NCBI RefSeq assembly: GCF_011065895.1
Contig: NZ_JAALCR010000032.1
Location: 1-58,927, forward strand
From: Paludisphaera rhizosphaerae
Lineage (GTDB): Bacteria; Planctomycetota; Planctomycetia; Isosphaerales; Isosphaeraceae
DNA length: 58,927 nucleotides
Direction of reading: 5' to 3'
Made by a program: the position numbers and the translations under genes. The notes below the pieces were generated by a model. That model did not search any database and was not told the DNA's origin. It was given only the letters and a program-made list of their open reading frames with translations. Below are positions 1 through 9,152 of the stretch, piece after piece; the first letter of the stretch is position 1, and each line of letters opens with the position of its first letter.

Positions 1-10
1 CATAATAAAT

Positions 11-47
11 AACGCCCTCGATCGTATGATCGAGGGCGTTATTTTTT
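11..47 (+). terminator. Rho-independent terminator at the left edge
   Basis: A perfect 13-bp inverted repeat (AACGCCCTCGATC, loop GTAT, then its complement) is followed directly by ATTTTTT. This is a textbook intrinsic terminator reading rightward, so it probably ends a plus-strand gene lying just outside the window. The other side is only AT-rich (AATAAAT), so termination in the leftward direction would be weaker. Confidence 0.85.
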
Positions 48-552
48 GCGCCGAGCTTCTCGCCAGCTTGACTTTCGGCGTGTGTTAACACGCTCGAACT
101 CGGGCGTGGGCGCATGAGTGATTGGTGTCATCTAAATAATTGGTACTGATGAGAATCGAGCGGATTCGATTTGAGAATCGCGATTCGTGTTTCCGGGCTT
201 TCGCCAGAGAATGCTTAAGTGTTGCGGAAATGCCTCAAGATTGGGTTTAGTTGTGAATTATTGTGAATCGGGGGCAGCCGAAACTAGACGCCGTTCGGTT
301 CGTCGTGATAAATCGGTGTCTGATGATCGGCGGCCACGCTGGTCTCGTCGTGCGACTCAGAATCAACAGAAGATGTCCAGGAAGGGCGCGGCGAGGCTTT
401 GCCGGGCCCATGTGCAGGACGCACGATTGGGGCGGCGGCGCCCAGGATGACGGGGGCGAAGGAATCGGACCACGTCGGGCAGTGTCAGGACCAATCCAGG
501 CGGTGGTTGGAGGCGTGGAAGCGTCTTCGCCACATGAGCATGCGAGGGTCGG
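48..552. other. Non-coding stretch upstream of the first sigma factor
   Basis: I see no convincing gene here; the open frames are arginine- and proline-rich on both strands, as expected for frames without coding constraint. Two small palindromes are visible, GTGTTAACAC at 82-91 and GAATCGCGATTC at 175-186, with another GAATCG copy at 153-158. They could be operator sites for the downstream sigma factor gene, but nothing here tests that. Confidence 0.4.
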
Positions 553-1104
553 ATGCGTCACGCGGAGCCGATGGAGCCCGAGTTGGAACGACTCATCTCC
601 CAGTGCCTGAAGGGGGACGAGTCGGCCTGGGATCTCATGTTCGAGCGTTACCAGCCGCATCTCCTCTCGTACATCCTGTATCTGCTACGGGGCGAGGGGG
701 GCGTTGAGCTGGCTGAAGAGATCGCGGCCGCCGTGTGGTGCTCGCTGTGCAGCGACTCGTTCGTCCGGCTTCGGCGGTTCGATCCGGCGATCGGGGGCTT
801 TCTCCGCTACCTTGGACTGCTGGCCCGAGGCGAGATCTGGCGGCGGAAGCGGGCGGATCGCAGCCGAGCGTCGCGCGAGAGCCGCGTGGCGCGGAAGGAG
901 TCGACGGTTCCCGACTGCGAGCGCGGCCTCGTCATCCAGGAGTTCCTGGACACCCTCACCCCTCGCGAACGTGAATTTTGCCTTGCCTACCTGCTGAACG
1001 AGTTTGAACCCTCCTCTCGCCGCAACTTCAGCGCGGCCAACGGCTGGCAGCTTCGCTGCCGCGTCTTCAAGAAGTTCCGGACCTACTACGGTCGGAACTC
1101 CTGA
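553..1104 (+). CDS. Sigma-70 family (ECF-like) RNA polymerase sigma factor
   Basis: A 183-residue protein built like a small group 4 (ECF) sigma factor, which would direct RNA polymerase to a specific promoter set. Residues about 7-70 resemble region 2 (ISQCLKGDESAWDLMFERYQ, then a hydrophobic helix and an acidic segment). Residues about 130-180 resemble region 4, beginning TPREREF and ending in a basic helix. The ATG at 553 has GAGG five bases upstream; an in-frame ATG at 571 is an alternative. No anti-sigma gene adjoins it, and the next gene encodes a large surface protein. Region 4 is atypical, so promoter recognition is uncertain. Confidence 0.75.
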   Translation: MRHAEPMEPELERLISQCLKGDESAWDLMFERYQPHLLSYILYLLRGEGGVELAEEIAAAVWCSLCSDSFVRLRRFDPAIGGFLRYLGLLARGEIWRRKRADRSRASRESRVARKESTVPDCERGLVIQEFLDTLTPREREFCLAYLLNEFEPSSRRNFSAANGWQLRCRVFKKFRTYYGRNS

Positions 1105-1360
1105 GCGCAGGATTGTCAGGAAACGTGATTGAGTGGGGCACTTTGTTATGTCCGGAGCGGGAAGCCTGGTGTGAGGCCTCCCGACCCGGACGAAGGGTCC
1201 CCGGCGAGAGACGCGAGTGAGCGCGTCCCCGCAGGGATCGCACGTGATCGCCCCTACTCCTCGGCGCCTCGATTCAGGCCGTCCCCCCAGGCGAGGGGGG
1301 ATCGGGTGAACCGTCGCGCCGTCGTCACGACCGAGCCGCTGGATTCAGGAGCCACCGACC

Positions 1361-3844
1361 ATGACTTGGCTTAGCCGTCTCCTCCCGCAGAGCAAGGGCC
1401 ACCACCTCAACACGACCGACTTCAACCGCCGGATCAAGTCGCGCCGCCGGCGCATGACCCTTGAGAATTTGGAGGACCGCGTGGTCCTCAGCAACGTGCT
1501 GGTCACCTTCGATCAGCCCAGCGGCATCCTCACCATCACCCCCGACCAGTTCAACAACCAGTTCAAAATCACCGAACAGAGCACGGCGGCGGGCGGCAAA
1601 GTCGTCGTCGAAGCCCTCCCCGTCCTGCCCGGCGTCTTCCAAACCACCATCAACAGCACGGCCGTCCCCTTCACGTCGTGGGAAGCCGTGACGAAGATCG
1701 TGGTCAATTTCCAGGGCGGCAACGACACTGACGTCGTCCAGCTCGTCGGCCCTGGCGCCGCGGTGAATACAACTGTTCGCGACGTCCAGTACAACTTCAT
1801 CCCGGTGACCGGGACGACAAGCCTGGGCTCGACGGTCCTGCCGGCGCAGGCCTCCTCGATCACCGGCGTCAACAACGCCGGCGGCCTCACGATCGGCTCG
1901 ACGTCCGGCGGCCTTGGCACGGCGGCGACGCCCTTCTCGATCACCAACAGCTCCTTCCAGAGCATGTCGATCACCCAGGCGGGCTCGGGCGCCTCGAACG
2001 TGTCGATGAGCGGCGTTACGGTCGCCGGCAACGTCAGCGTGGCACTGGGGACCACCGCGACCAGCACCCTCGCGATCACCGGGGCCACCTTCGGCCCGAC
2101 CACCTTGACCCAGACCGGCGCCGGCAACGGCGACAGCATCAGCGTCAAGAACTCGACGCTGCAGAATCTGGCGATCGGCCAGGGGAACGGGACCGGCGAC
2201 ATTGTCACGGTGGACACCGTCGCGCTGAGCGACACGGGCAACGGGCTCCGCGTGCAGCAGGGCACTGGAAGCAGCAACACGATCACCGTCACCAAGGTCA
2301 CGACGCCCAGCCTGGCGCCGCCGACGACGATTCCGCCGCTCTCCTCGATCCCGAGCATCATCATCATGCAGGGCGTCGGCGGCAGCGGCATCGGGACGAC
2401 GGCCACGGTCGACCAGTCGGTCGTCGAGGGCGACATCCGGATCAGCCAGGGCAATGGCTACAACGACGTGGCCAGGATCACCAACAGCAGCGGCGGCTTC
2501 GTCGTCGCGGCCAACCCGCCGGTCATCCCGGTGCCGGTCGCCGTTCTGGGCACCGCCTTCATCTCGCAGGGCAACGGCACTAACCTGACGGCCCTGGTCA
2601 GCGGCGGGTCGTTCAACAGCGTGAGTGTCACGCAGGGAACCGCCACCGTGGTTCCGCCAGCGCCGGCCACGCCTCTCCCCAACACGGCGACGGTCACCGG
2701 CTTGACGTTCATCTACGGCGGCATCTCGATCGCCCAGAATAACTCGAACGCCGCCAGCCCGACCGGCGCCACCACGGCGACGATCAGCGGCAACGCCACC
2801 AGCCCGACCGGCAGCCACTCCATCACCCAGGGGGCGACCGCGGGCATGGTCGCCACGATCACGACCAGCTCGGTCACCGCCGGAACCGCGTCGATCACGC
2901 AGGGCAACGGCACCGGTGACAAGGCGACGATCTCGAGCATGACCGCCGGCCTCGGGTTCACCATCGGCCAGGGCAGCGGCACCGGCGACACCGCCACGGT
3001 GACCAGCGTTATTGTGACCGGCGGCAGCGGCCTGGTGAATCAGGCCGGCACTGGTGCGACCGCAACCCTCACCACCGTCACGGTGACCGGCGGCAACGTC
3101 ACGGTCAACCAGGCCGGCGGCACTGCGACTCTGACCACCGTCACGGTGAACAACCCCTCGATTCTGGCGGGCATCGGCAACGTCGTGATCAACCAGACCG
3201 GCGGCGGGACCGCCACCCTGACCGGCATCACGGCCCTGTTCGGCGACCTGTCGATTATCCAGGGCGGCACCGGCGCCAGCACGGCCAGCCTGAAGACCAG
3301 CACGATCGGGTCGACGATCCCGTACGGTCCGTACGCGTTGCCGGTCCGGGGCGCCGTGACCATCAGCCAGAACGGCGGCGGCAGCAGCGCCACGGTCGGC
3401 GCGGCCGGCGGGACGGTTGCGGTCAACGAACTGACGATCTCTCAGGACGCCGCCAGCGCCGGCGGCGGCACGGCGACCGTCGATGGCACGAACGTCGTTG
3501 ACAACCTGACCATCACTCAGGGCGGCAGCGGCGGCAACTACGCGATGTACCTCGCCACCAACGCGAGCGTCACCGTCGGCAACCAGACGAATCTCACCCA
3601 GGGCGGCGCTAACAACGCCATCTTCTTCGCGGCCGTCCTCGGCAACGCGACGACCTTCCTCACCTACGGCCTCCAGGTCCTCGCCGGCACGACGGGCGGC
3701 GCCCTGGTGGCGGCCAAGAACCTCATCGTGCTCGACTTCTTCGGCGGCTACATCGACGCCGGCGGGACGGGCAACACCTTCTTCGACGGCGGCGGCAACG
3801 TGGGCATCATCGTCTCGCCGAACTTCGCCGTCTTCTCGTTCTGA
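1361..3844 (+). CDS. Large repetitive extracellular protein with planctomycete LExLExR N-terminal motif
   Basis: An 827-residue protein low in charge and rich in Gly, Thr, Ser, Asn, Val and Ile. Residues 23-44 are basic (RRIKSRRRR) followed by LENLEDRVVLS at 34-44, the motif found at the N terminus of many large planctomycete secreted proteins. The rest is made of degenerate repeats of about 18-25 residues of the form xxITQGNGTGDTATVTS, most regular from about residue 490 to 700. Such repeats usually form a parallel beta-helix, as in adhesins and autotransporters. CAGGAG lies 9 bases before the ATG. No enzymatic motif is seen; a surface or matrix role is inferred. Two hairpins follow the stop. 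Confidence 0.8.
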   Translation: MTWLSRLLPQSKGHHLNTTDFNRRIKSRRRRMTLENLEDRVVLSNVLVTFDQPSGILTITPDQFNNQFKITEQSTAAGGKVVVEALPVLPGVFQTTINSTAVPFTSWEAVTKIVVNFQGGNDTDVVQLVGPGAAVNTTVRDVQYNFIPVTGTTSLGSTVLPAQASSITGVNNAGGLTIGSTSGGLGTAATPFSITNSSFQSMSITQAGSGASNVSMSGVTVAGNVSVALGTTATSTLAITGATFGPTTLTQTGAGNGDSISVKNSTLQNLAIGQGNGTGDIVTVDTVALSDTGNGLRVQQGTGSSNTITVTKVTTPSLAPPTTIPPLSSIPSIIIMQGVGGSGIGTTATVDQSVVEGDIRISQGNGYNDVARITNSSGGFVVAANPPVIPVPVAVLGTAFISQGNGTNLTALVSGGSFNSVSVTQGTATVVPPAPATPLPNTATVTGLTFIYGGISIAQNNSNAASPTGATTATISGNATSPTGSHSITQGATAGMVATITTSSVTAGTASITQGNGTGDKATISSMTAGLGFTIGQGSGTGDTATVTSVIVTGGSGLVNQAGTGATATLTTVTVTGGNVTVNQAGGTATLTTVTVNNPSILAGIGNVVINQTGGGTATLTGITALFGDLSIIQGGTGASTASLKTSTIGSTIPYGPYALPVRGAVTISQNGGGSSATVGAAGGTVAVNELTISQDAASAGGGTATVDGTNVVDNLTITQGGSGGNYAMYLATNASVTVGNQTNLTQGGANNAIFFAAVLGNATTFLTYGLQVLAGTTGGALVAAKNLIVLDFFGGYIDAGGTGNTFFDGGGNVGIIVSPNFAVFSF

Positions 3845-3866
3845 CGACCCATACAGGTCGCACAGA

Positions 3867-3891
3867 GCCCCCCAGCCTTGGGCTGGGGGGC
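3867..3891 (+). terminator. Hairpin after the repetitive surface protein
   Basis: A perfect 11-bp stem (GCCCCCCAGCC, loop TTG, then its complement) begins 23 bp after the stop codon. It has no T-run of its own but sits just before a second hairpin, so the two probably form one strong transcription end. Confidence 0.65.
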
Positions 3892-3893
3892 GA

Positions 3894-3925
3894 CCGACAG
3901 GCCGGGCGATCGCCCGGCCTGTCGG
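3894..3925 (+). terminator. Second hairpin (terminator-like palindrome)
   Basis: A perfect 15-bp inverted repeat (CCGACAGGCCGGGCG, loop AT, then its complement) lies 2 bp after the first hairpin and is followed by CGTTATTGATTGG, a weak T-rich tail. The tandem arrangement suggests very tight termination of the surface-protein transcript, or 3'-end stabilisation. Confidence 0.65.
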
Positions 3926-4586
3926 CGTTATTGATTGGTTCTCCCCACCTCCGGCCCTTGCAGTGGTCGCAAGCTTCCCCTCCCTACTCCCTCTGTCGGC
4001 TTCCAGCCCGTCCGCGTTCGCCGTTCGATCCTAGGTGTGATCATCCGCAAATGTGTGCATGTGCACGTGCAACGGAGTCGGCATGTAGTGCCATGTCGAT
4101 ATTCGCCGGACACAGACGACGCTTCGACGAATGAGAGAATTGTTCGGTTACGATGTTGTTATGCATCGGCTTTATTACAAATCGAAGAATCCTGATGGCG
4201 AGAACGTCCCGAGGCGGCCGCTCGTCGGTCGTCGTTTCAGGGGAGCCATGGCCTCGCCCCTCTCGATGCGGCGGCGATGGCGCATCGTGTTTGTTTGAAA
4301 TGGGTTGCGGCGATTCTTGGCCGGGCTGAGTGGGGGCTGGTCGATTGAAGCTGCTCGGTGGAGGGGGCGGAGACGGCTGAGGTGCATTTTTTCAATGCTT
4401 GGAGGGTAATGATTAAAAAAAGCCACGCGGATTCAGGTTGAGCGTGCAATCAGCGTCTCGGTTTGACTATGATCGCTCAGTTGTCATTGTGAACCACATT
4501 TAGACCGAGGGCGGTCTAAAACGGCCTGCGAGGCGTGCCTGCTATCAGGCTGTGGCGAAAACAGGGACTTCACGGCGATCACAAGC
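3926..4586. other. Long intergenic region upstream of the PEP-CTERM gene
   Basis: About 660 bp with no convincing gene. It is noticeably richer in A/T than its neighbours, especially 4080-4190 and 4390-4500, as expected for promoter DNA. A TTGACT at 4463-4468 could be a -35 element, but no good -10 follows. The clearest element is the inverted repeat at 4499-4520. Confidence 0.45.
4499..4520. promoter_or_regulatory. 9-bp inverted repeat upstream of the PEP-CTERM gene
   Basis: TTTAGACCG and CGGTCTAAA form a perfect 9-bp inverted repeat around a 4-base spacer (AGGG), 66 bp before the PEP-CTERM start. There is no following T-run and it sits upstream of a gene, so a dimeric-repressor operator or a 5'-UTR hairpin is more likely than a terminator. 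The function is inferred. Confidence 0.4.
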
Positions 4587-5318
4587 ATGAGCCCGAGTCT
4601 TGGCGACTGGAAAACCCGCCTTCTCGCTGCTCCGGCGGCCGTATCGAAATTCGCGCCCTGGGTGATGTGGGCGGCCTACGCAGGGAAGGCGACGCTGGGG
4701 GCTTCGATCATTCTGCCGCCGGACGTTGAGACGGGGGGAACGTTCCAACTCGCATTCGTCACGAGCGGGACGTACCGTCCGACGGCCAGCAGCATCGCCA
4801 CCTACAACGCCTATGTCACGGCCGCAGCCAAGGCGGCCGGGTTGGACGTGATTAACGGCCAGCAAATCACGTGGTCGGCCATCGTTTCCACGGGTACGGT
4901 CGACGCCCGTGACAACGCCGTCCAGATGGCCCCGGTCTACAACCTGAATCAGGAGCTGGTGACGCCTGACGCGGGTGGGCTATGGGATAGCTTTACCCAC
5001 ATTCTCCAGAATCCCATCGACGTGACGGAAAAGGGCGACGAACTTTTCTACGAATTCGTCTGGACGGGAACCGACCAGAACGGGAAGGCGCTGCCGTATT
5101 ACGCCATGGGCAGTCCGTTCCTCGTCGGTTTCGGCGAAGCTTCGGGCCAGTTCACCAACTGGGTCTCGGCCGGTTCCTATCCTGGCACGTTTCCACTGCA
5201 CCTTTACGCTCTATCCAGCCCCATCATCGCGGCCGTCGTCCCTGAACCCACCTCGCTTGTGGTTCTTTTCTCCGGAACCATTCTCACCGCCGTGGTTTAT
5301 CGACTCCGGAAGAATTGA
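4587..5318 (+). CDS. PEP-CTERM sorting domain protein
   Basis: A 243-residue protein ending in a clear PEP-CTERM signal: VPEPTSL at about 218-224, a hydrophobic segment, then a basic tail (YRLRKN). In known systems this tail is processed by an exosortase and the protein goes to the surface or exopolysaccharide matrix; no exosortase gene is in this window. The body (about residues 50-210) has no motif I recognise. The N terminus has no textbook signal peptide, only a moderately hydrophobic stretch at about 13-45, and the ATG has no Shine-Dalgarno, so the start may be wrong or an upstream frameshift may exist. Confidence 0.75.
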   Translation: MSPSLGDWKTRLLAAPAAVSKFAPWVMWAAYAGKATLGASIILPPDVETGGTFQLAFVTSGTYRPTASSIATYNAYVTAAAKAAGLDVINGQQITWSAIVSTGTVDARDNAVQMAPVYNLNQELVTPDAGGLWDSFTHILQNPIDVTEKGDELFYEFVWTGTDQNGKALPYYAMGSPFLVGFGEASGQFTNWVSAGSYPGTFPLHLYALSSPIIAAVVPEPTSLVVLFSGTILTAVVYRLRKN

Positions 5319-5635
5319 TCGTCCCGTCCCGTGCGGTCGTTTTCGACGATCGCAATTTCTTTCGATGGAGTATTCGGCGGCACCGCGGCCTGGGCTGCGT
5401 CTTGGTTGCTGGCCGACGTCGAGTGATCAGCCACCGGTTCCGGCTCGGTACCCAGATCAGGGAGCGGGCCCGATCCGATCGCGGCTCCTGAATTCCCAGA
5501 GGAGGGGCGGCGGGAACTCATCAGGGGGACTGATTTGGGTTGAATTCGAGTGAACCCGAGTACAATTCCCGGTGACTATACCCGCCGAGCGAGGTTGGGG
5601 ATCAGTCGAGGACGCACCGGGGAGGGCGGGTAGAG
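5319..5635. other. Intergenic region between the PEP-CTERM and AAA ATPase genes
   Basis: A 317-bp gap with no gene I can support and no clear terminator hairpin. It presumably carries the promoter of the ATPase gene; the bases just before the start (GGGAGGGCGGGTAGAG) are purine-rich. Confidence 0.35.
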
Positions 5636-6961
5636 ATGTTTGAGGCCTTGAATCAGAACCCCGTCTTCTCGGGCGGGATCTGGCTGATGGTCGTGGGCGC
5701 GGCGGCGGCCATGCTGCGGAATGCGCCTGGGCGGATCTGGGCGTTCGTGCAGCGACGATTCTCGATCGCCGTCGAGGTGCCCGACCGCGACCCGGCCTTC
5801 CGCTGGCTCCAGGTCTGGCTGGCCTCGCAGCCGTACGCCGGCCGGGCTCGCGACCTGAGCCTGGCGACGACCTGGGTGCCCGCCGACGCCGAGCCCGGAT
5901 CGGAAGGGGCGGTGTCGTTCGACCAGGATGAGAGCGCGTCGCGCGGCGGCGGGACCAAGGTGAAGTTCCTGCTCTCGCCTGCGCCGGGCGTCCACTGGAT
6001 GTTCTACCAGAATCGGTTCGTGATCCTGAACCGGAGCCGTCGCGACCTCCAGGCGGGGAATGCGCGGACGTTCCAGGAAACGCTGTCGCTCCAGGTGCTC
6101 GGCGGCTCGCGTCAACTGATCGAGGATCTGCTGGAGGAGGCCCGCGCGCTGGCCTGCCCGAAGTCGCCGGGGGTGAGCATTCTGACCAGCCGGTATGAGT
6201 CGTGGGAGGCCACGTCGTGGCAGCCGCGACGTCCCTTGGCGTCGCTGGTGCTGAGCGACGGCGTGCTCGAAGAGGTGATGGAAGACCTCCGCGAGTTCAG
6301 CCGGTCGCGAACGTGGTACGTCGAGCGCGGGGTGCCGTATCGTCGCGGATACCTGCTGCACGGGCCGCCGGGCAACGGCAAGACGACGCTGGTGCTGGCC
6401 GCAGCCGGCGAGTTGAACCTGTCGGTCGCCGTCCTCAGCCTGAGCAACCGGATCCTCTCCGACGACTCGCTGCGTGCGATGGTCGACGCGCTTCCCCCCT
6501 CCACGATCCTGCTGATCGAGGACGTCGACTGCGCCTTCAAGACCGAGCGGACGACGGGCGACCAGACCGGCGTGACGCTCAGCGGCCTGCTCAACGCGCT
6601 CGACGGCGTCAGCTCGCGCGAGGGGCGGATCCTGTTCCTGACCACGAACCACCCGGAGCGGCTCGATCCTGCGCTCGTGCGGCCGGGGCGCGTCGATAAG
6701 CGGGTAACGCTGTGCAACGCCACCCGAAGCCAGGCGCGGCGGCTTTACCGCTGGTTCTACCGCGGCTGCGGCGTGACCGACGCCCGCCTCGACGAACTGG
6801 CCAATCTGTTCGCCGAGCAGGTTCCCGAGGGCGAGATCTGCATGGCCGCCGTGCAGGAACACTTCCTCCGGCACCGGAATTCGCCCGAGGCCGCGGCCCA
6901 CGAGGTCGAGTTCGAAACGACCGCGGCCGAAGAGCCGGAGCCCTCGGCCGCGGAACTCTGA
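5636..6961 (+). CDS. BCS1-like AAA ATPase
   Basis: A 441-residue AAA ATPase of the BCS1 type, named after the mitochondrial chaperone that translocates the Rieske protein. A single hydrophobic segment at about 13-27 could anchor it to a membrane, and residues about 40-200 correspond to the BCS1-specific N-terminal region. The AAA core has Walker A GPPGNGKTT at 243-251, Walker B ILLIEDVD at 291-298, sensor-1 TTNHPERLDPAL at about 336-347 and the RPGR motif at 349-352. Bacterial members are of unknown function; membrane-protein remodelling is inferred. It converges with the next gene (15 bp between stops). Confidence 0.85.
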   Translation: MFEALNQNPVFSGGIWLMVVGAAAAMLRNAPGRIWAFVQRRFSIAVEVPDRDPAFRWLQVWLASQPYAGRARDLSLATTWVPADAEPGSEGAVSFDQDESASRGGGTKVKFLLSPAPGVHWMFYQNRFVILNRSRRDLQAGNARTFQETLSLQVLGGSRQLIEDLLEEARALACPKSPGVSILTSRYESWEATSWQPRRPLASLVLSDGVLEEVMEDLREFSRSRTWYVERGVPYRRGYLLHGPPGNGKTTLVLAAAGELNLSVAVLSLSNRILSDDSLRAMVDALPPSTILLIEDVDCAFKTERTTGDQTGVTLSGLLNALDGVSSREGRILFLTTNHPERLDPALVRPGRVDKRVTLCNATRSQARRLYRWFYRGCGVTDARLDELANLFAEQVPEGEICMAAVQEHFLRHRNSPEAAAHEVEFETTAAEEPEPSAAEL

Positions 6962-6976
6962 TTGCGCCGGCGACCG

Positions 6977-8995
6977 TCAGGGCCGCCCCTCGGCGCGGGG
7001 CTTCCAGGCCTCGTCGAAGAACCCCGCCTGGACGACCTTCCCCGGCGTCCGCGAGGTCGGCGGCGAGGCGACGTCGACCACGGCGAAGTCCGGCAGCTTG
7101 GGCGACTGCCGGGCGTTGTTGAGGTCGTCGACCTCGCGGTAGGTGAAGCCGCTGTTGAGCACGATGTATCGCTTCGGGTTCAACGGATTGGGGTAGATGA
7201 GGATCGGGGCGGACGTGGCCGCGTCGTGCGATTGGCCGGCAATCTCGACGCGGTCATTCGTCCACTTCACGGGCAGGCGGTCGAGGATCTTGGCGAGGAC
7301 CGCGTTGCTCCCCGGGTCTCCCCAGAGGACCAGGTTTGAGGAGGCGATGTCGGCCTCGGAGACGTCCTTGTCGTCCTTGACGCGCGCCTGGCCGCGGAAC
7401 TGCTTTCGCCAACGGTCGACCGCGTGGGACATCTCGGCCGAGGCCCAGGCGCCGACCTTCTCATGGGCCGCTGCGCCGGTCGGTCGGACCATCAGGAAGC
7501 TTTCGAAGAAGGCGTCGTCGATTGGTCCCTGAAGGCCGTGGCGTTTGGCGAGGGTCGTCCCGTCGTCGGGGCCGGCGAGCGTCCAACGGCCGTCGACCTT
7601 GCGGAAGCTCGCGGTCCACGAGCAGTCCGAACCGGGCTTGGGGGCGTCGATCTCGGCGTCGTCGATGCGGACCTTCACCGGCCGGCGGATGTCGAACGGG
7701 GAGCGGCCGGAGGGGATGGTCAGGGTCAGGGCCGTAACGTTGGAGGTCTTGAGGGCGGGGCCGCCGTGCGGGGCCTGAAGCTCGGCGTCGACGCGGGCCT
7801 TCTCCCAGTGCTTCGCCAGGCCGTCGAGCTGGACCCAGTTCGACTGGTTGTAGCGCAGGGTGTAGGTCGTGAAGACGACGTGGGAGGGGAGGGGGTCGCG
7901 GCCGATCCGGGCGATGGCGTCGAGGCGGCGGTCGACTTCGACCTTGGCCTCGGGCGTGTACTTGTGGCCGGCCCCGGCGCCGATGACGTGGACCATGTCG
8001 ATCCCCTCGTCGGCCAGGGCGCGGGCCATGAAGTCGGCGGCCTGCTTCTGGCCGTCCTTCTCGCCGCTGTAGGCGACCGTCGGCACGTTGAACAGGTTGG
8101 CCGCGTAGTCGGTGCTGTTGTAGAGCCGCCAGAGCGTTTGCTCATACGAGGGCGGGGGGGCCGGATCGCGGGCGAGCTTGAGGAAGTCGAACGCCTCCAC
8201 GAACCCCGCGCCGGGGGATGTCGCGGCCCAGAGCCCGGGATGGTGGGTCGCGTACTGCCAGCAAGCGGCGCCTCCCATCGAGAAGCCTCGCATGACGAGT
8301 CGATCGTCGTCGATGGGATAGTGGGAGCGGACGTCGTCGAGGGCCTCGAACAGGTCCACCTCGCCGGCGAATCGGTTGGCGTTGCAGAACCGCCCGTAGG
8401 GGTGCAGCACGAAGGCGTTCGCCGGGGCGAACTCGCCGACGGAGTTCATCCGCTGGCGGAGGAAGTTAACCTCGCTGAGGGTCTCGCCCCGGCCGTGACA
8501 CCAGACGTCGAGCCGGAACTCATGGGGTGAATCCGCCCGGAACGACTTCGGCACGACCAGCCCGTAAGGCTGCACCGACCCGTCGATCTTCGAGACGTAA
8601 CCTCGGACGACCAGGCCGGTCGCCGAATCCCACGGCGCCTCGCCGCGGCCGAGGGCCTCTGCGCGGGCCTCACCCTCCTTCAGGAGAGCCTTCGCCCCCG
8701 GCACTTCCTTCACGTCGAAGAACTCCCCATACCGCAGGGCCGAGTCCACGGCGATCTGGAAAATCTGGACGTCGGGCAGGAGCGCCAGCAGTTTGGGACG
8801 ATCCTTGAGCGAGCCGCGGAGGCCGTCGATCTTCTTCGCGAGTGCATCCGCCCCGGCCTGGAGCGCGGCGCGGTCGGCGTCGGGGATCGCGACGCCCGGC
8901 GGGGGGATCGGCCGCAGCTTTTCCCCGGGGGCCTGGGCCCAAGCCGGGGGGCCGGTGAGGATCAAGAGACAGAGCGTCGCCCATCGATTCGACAT
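6977..8995 (-). CDS. Secreted alpha/beta hydrolase (prolyl oligopeptidase/esterase-like)
   Basis: A 672-residue exported serine hydrolase. Residues 1-21 are a signal peptide (MSNRWATLCLLILTG..AWAQA), which is why the ATG at 8995 is preferred to a longer reading frame starting at 9208. The nucleophile elbow GFSMGG at 237-242 gives Ser239; candidate acid and base lie near SGEKDGQ and GAGHKYTP further along. The fold resembles the PHB-depolymerase/S9-like hydrolases common in planctomycetes. The C-terminal ~300 residues form a separate beta-rich region of unknown role. The substrate cannot be told from sequence; an ester or peptide is likely. Confidence 0.8.
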   Translation of the reverse strand: MSNRWATLCLLILTGPPAWAQAPGEKLRPIPPPGVAIPDADRAALQAGADALAKKIDGLRGSLKDRPKLLALLPDVQIFQIAVDSALRYGEFFDVKEVPGAKALLKEGEARAEALGRGEAPWDSATGLVVRGYVSKIDGSVQPYGLVVPKSFRADSPHEFRLDVWCHGRGETLSEVNFLRQRMNSVGEFAPANAFVLHPYGRFCNANRFAGEVDLFEALDDVRSHYPIDDDRLVMRGFSMGGAACWQYATHHPGLWAATSPGAGFVEAFDFLKLARDPAPPPSYEQTLWRLYNSTDYAANLFNVPTVAYSGEKDGQKQAADFMARALADEGIDMVHVIGAGAGHKYTPEAKVEVDRRLDAIARIGRDPLPSHVVFTTYTLRYNQSNWVQLDGLAKHWEKARVDAELQAPHGGPALKTSNVTALTLTIPSGRSPFDIRRPVKVRIDDAEIDAPKPGSDCSWTASFRKVDGRWTLAGPDDGTTLAKRHGLQGPIDDAFFESFLMVRPTGAAAHEKVGAWASAEMSHAVDRWRKQFRGQARVKDDKDVSEADIASSNLVLWGDPGSNAVLAKILDRLPVKWTNDRVEIAGQSHDAATSAPILIYPNPLNPKRYIVLNSGFTYREVDDLNNARQSPKLPDFAVVDVASPPTSRTPGKVVQAGFFDEAWKPRAEGRP

Positions 8996-9152
8996 GGCTG
9001 TTGTTCCTGCTCGGGGGATTCGCGCGATTGCGCTCCGATGATACGGCCCGGAACCGTCGTCGTCATCGGGGAGGCGGCTTCCGGCTTGATGGCGGTGCGG
9101 CGATAATCCAGTCGTCCCGCCGTGGGGCGGTTCTTCGGGGAGGCTTGCGACG

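Noticed and set aside
82-91. GTGTTAACAC palindrome as a specific operator
   Set aside because: A single 10-bp palindrome is not enough evidence; it is mentioned only as part of the non-coding region.
1325-2818. A 497-residue open frame on the minus strand under the repetitive surface protein
   Set aside because: It is rich in Arg/Asp/Gly/Ala with no domain, lies wholly antisense to a clear gene, and is the usual third-position shadow in GC-rich DNA. The same holds for long antisense frames at 7424-8530, 17163-18731, 18756-19781, 34259-36379 and 47026-48654.
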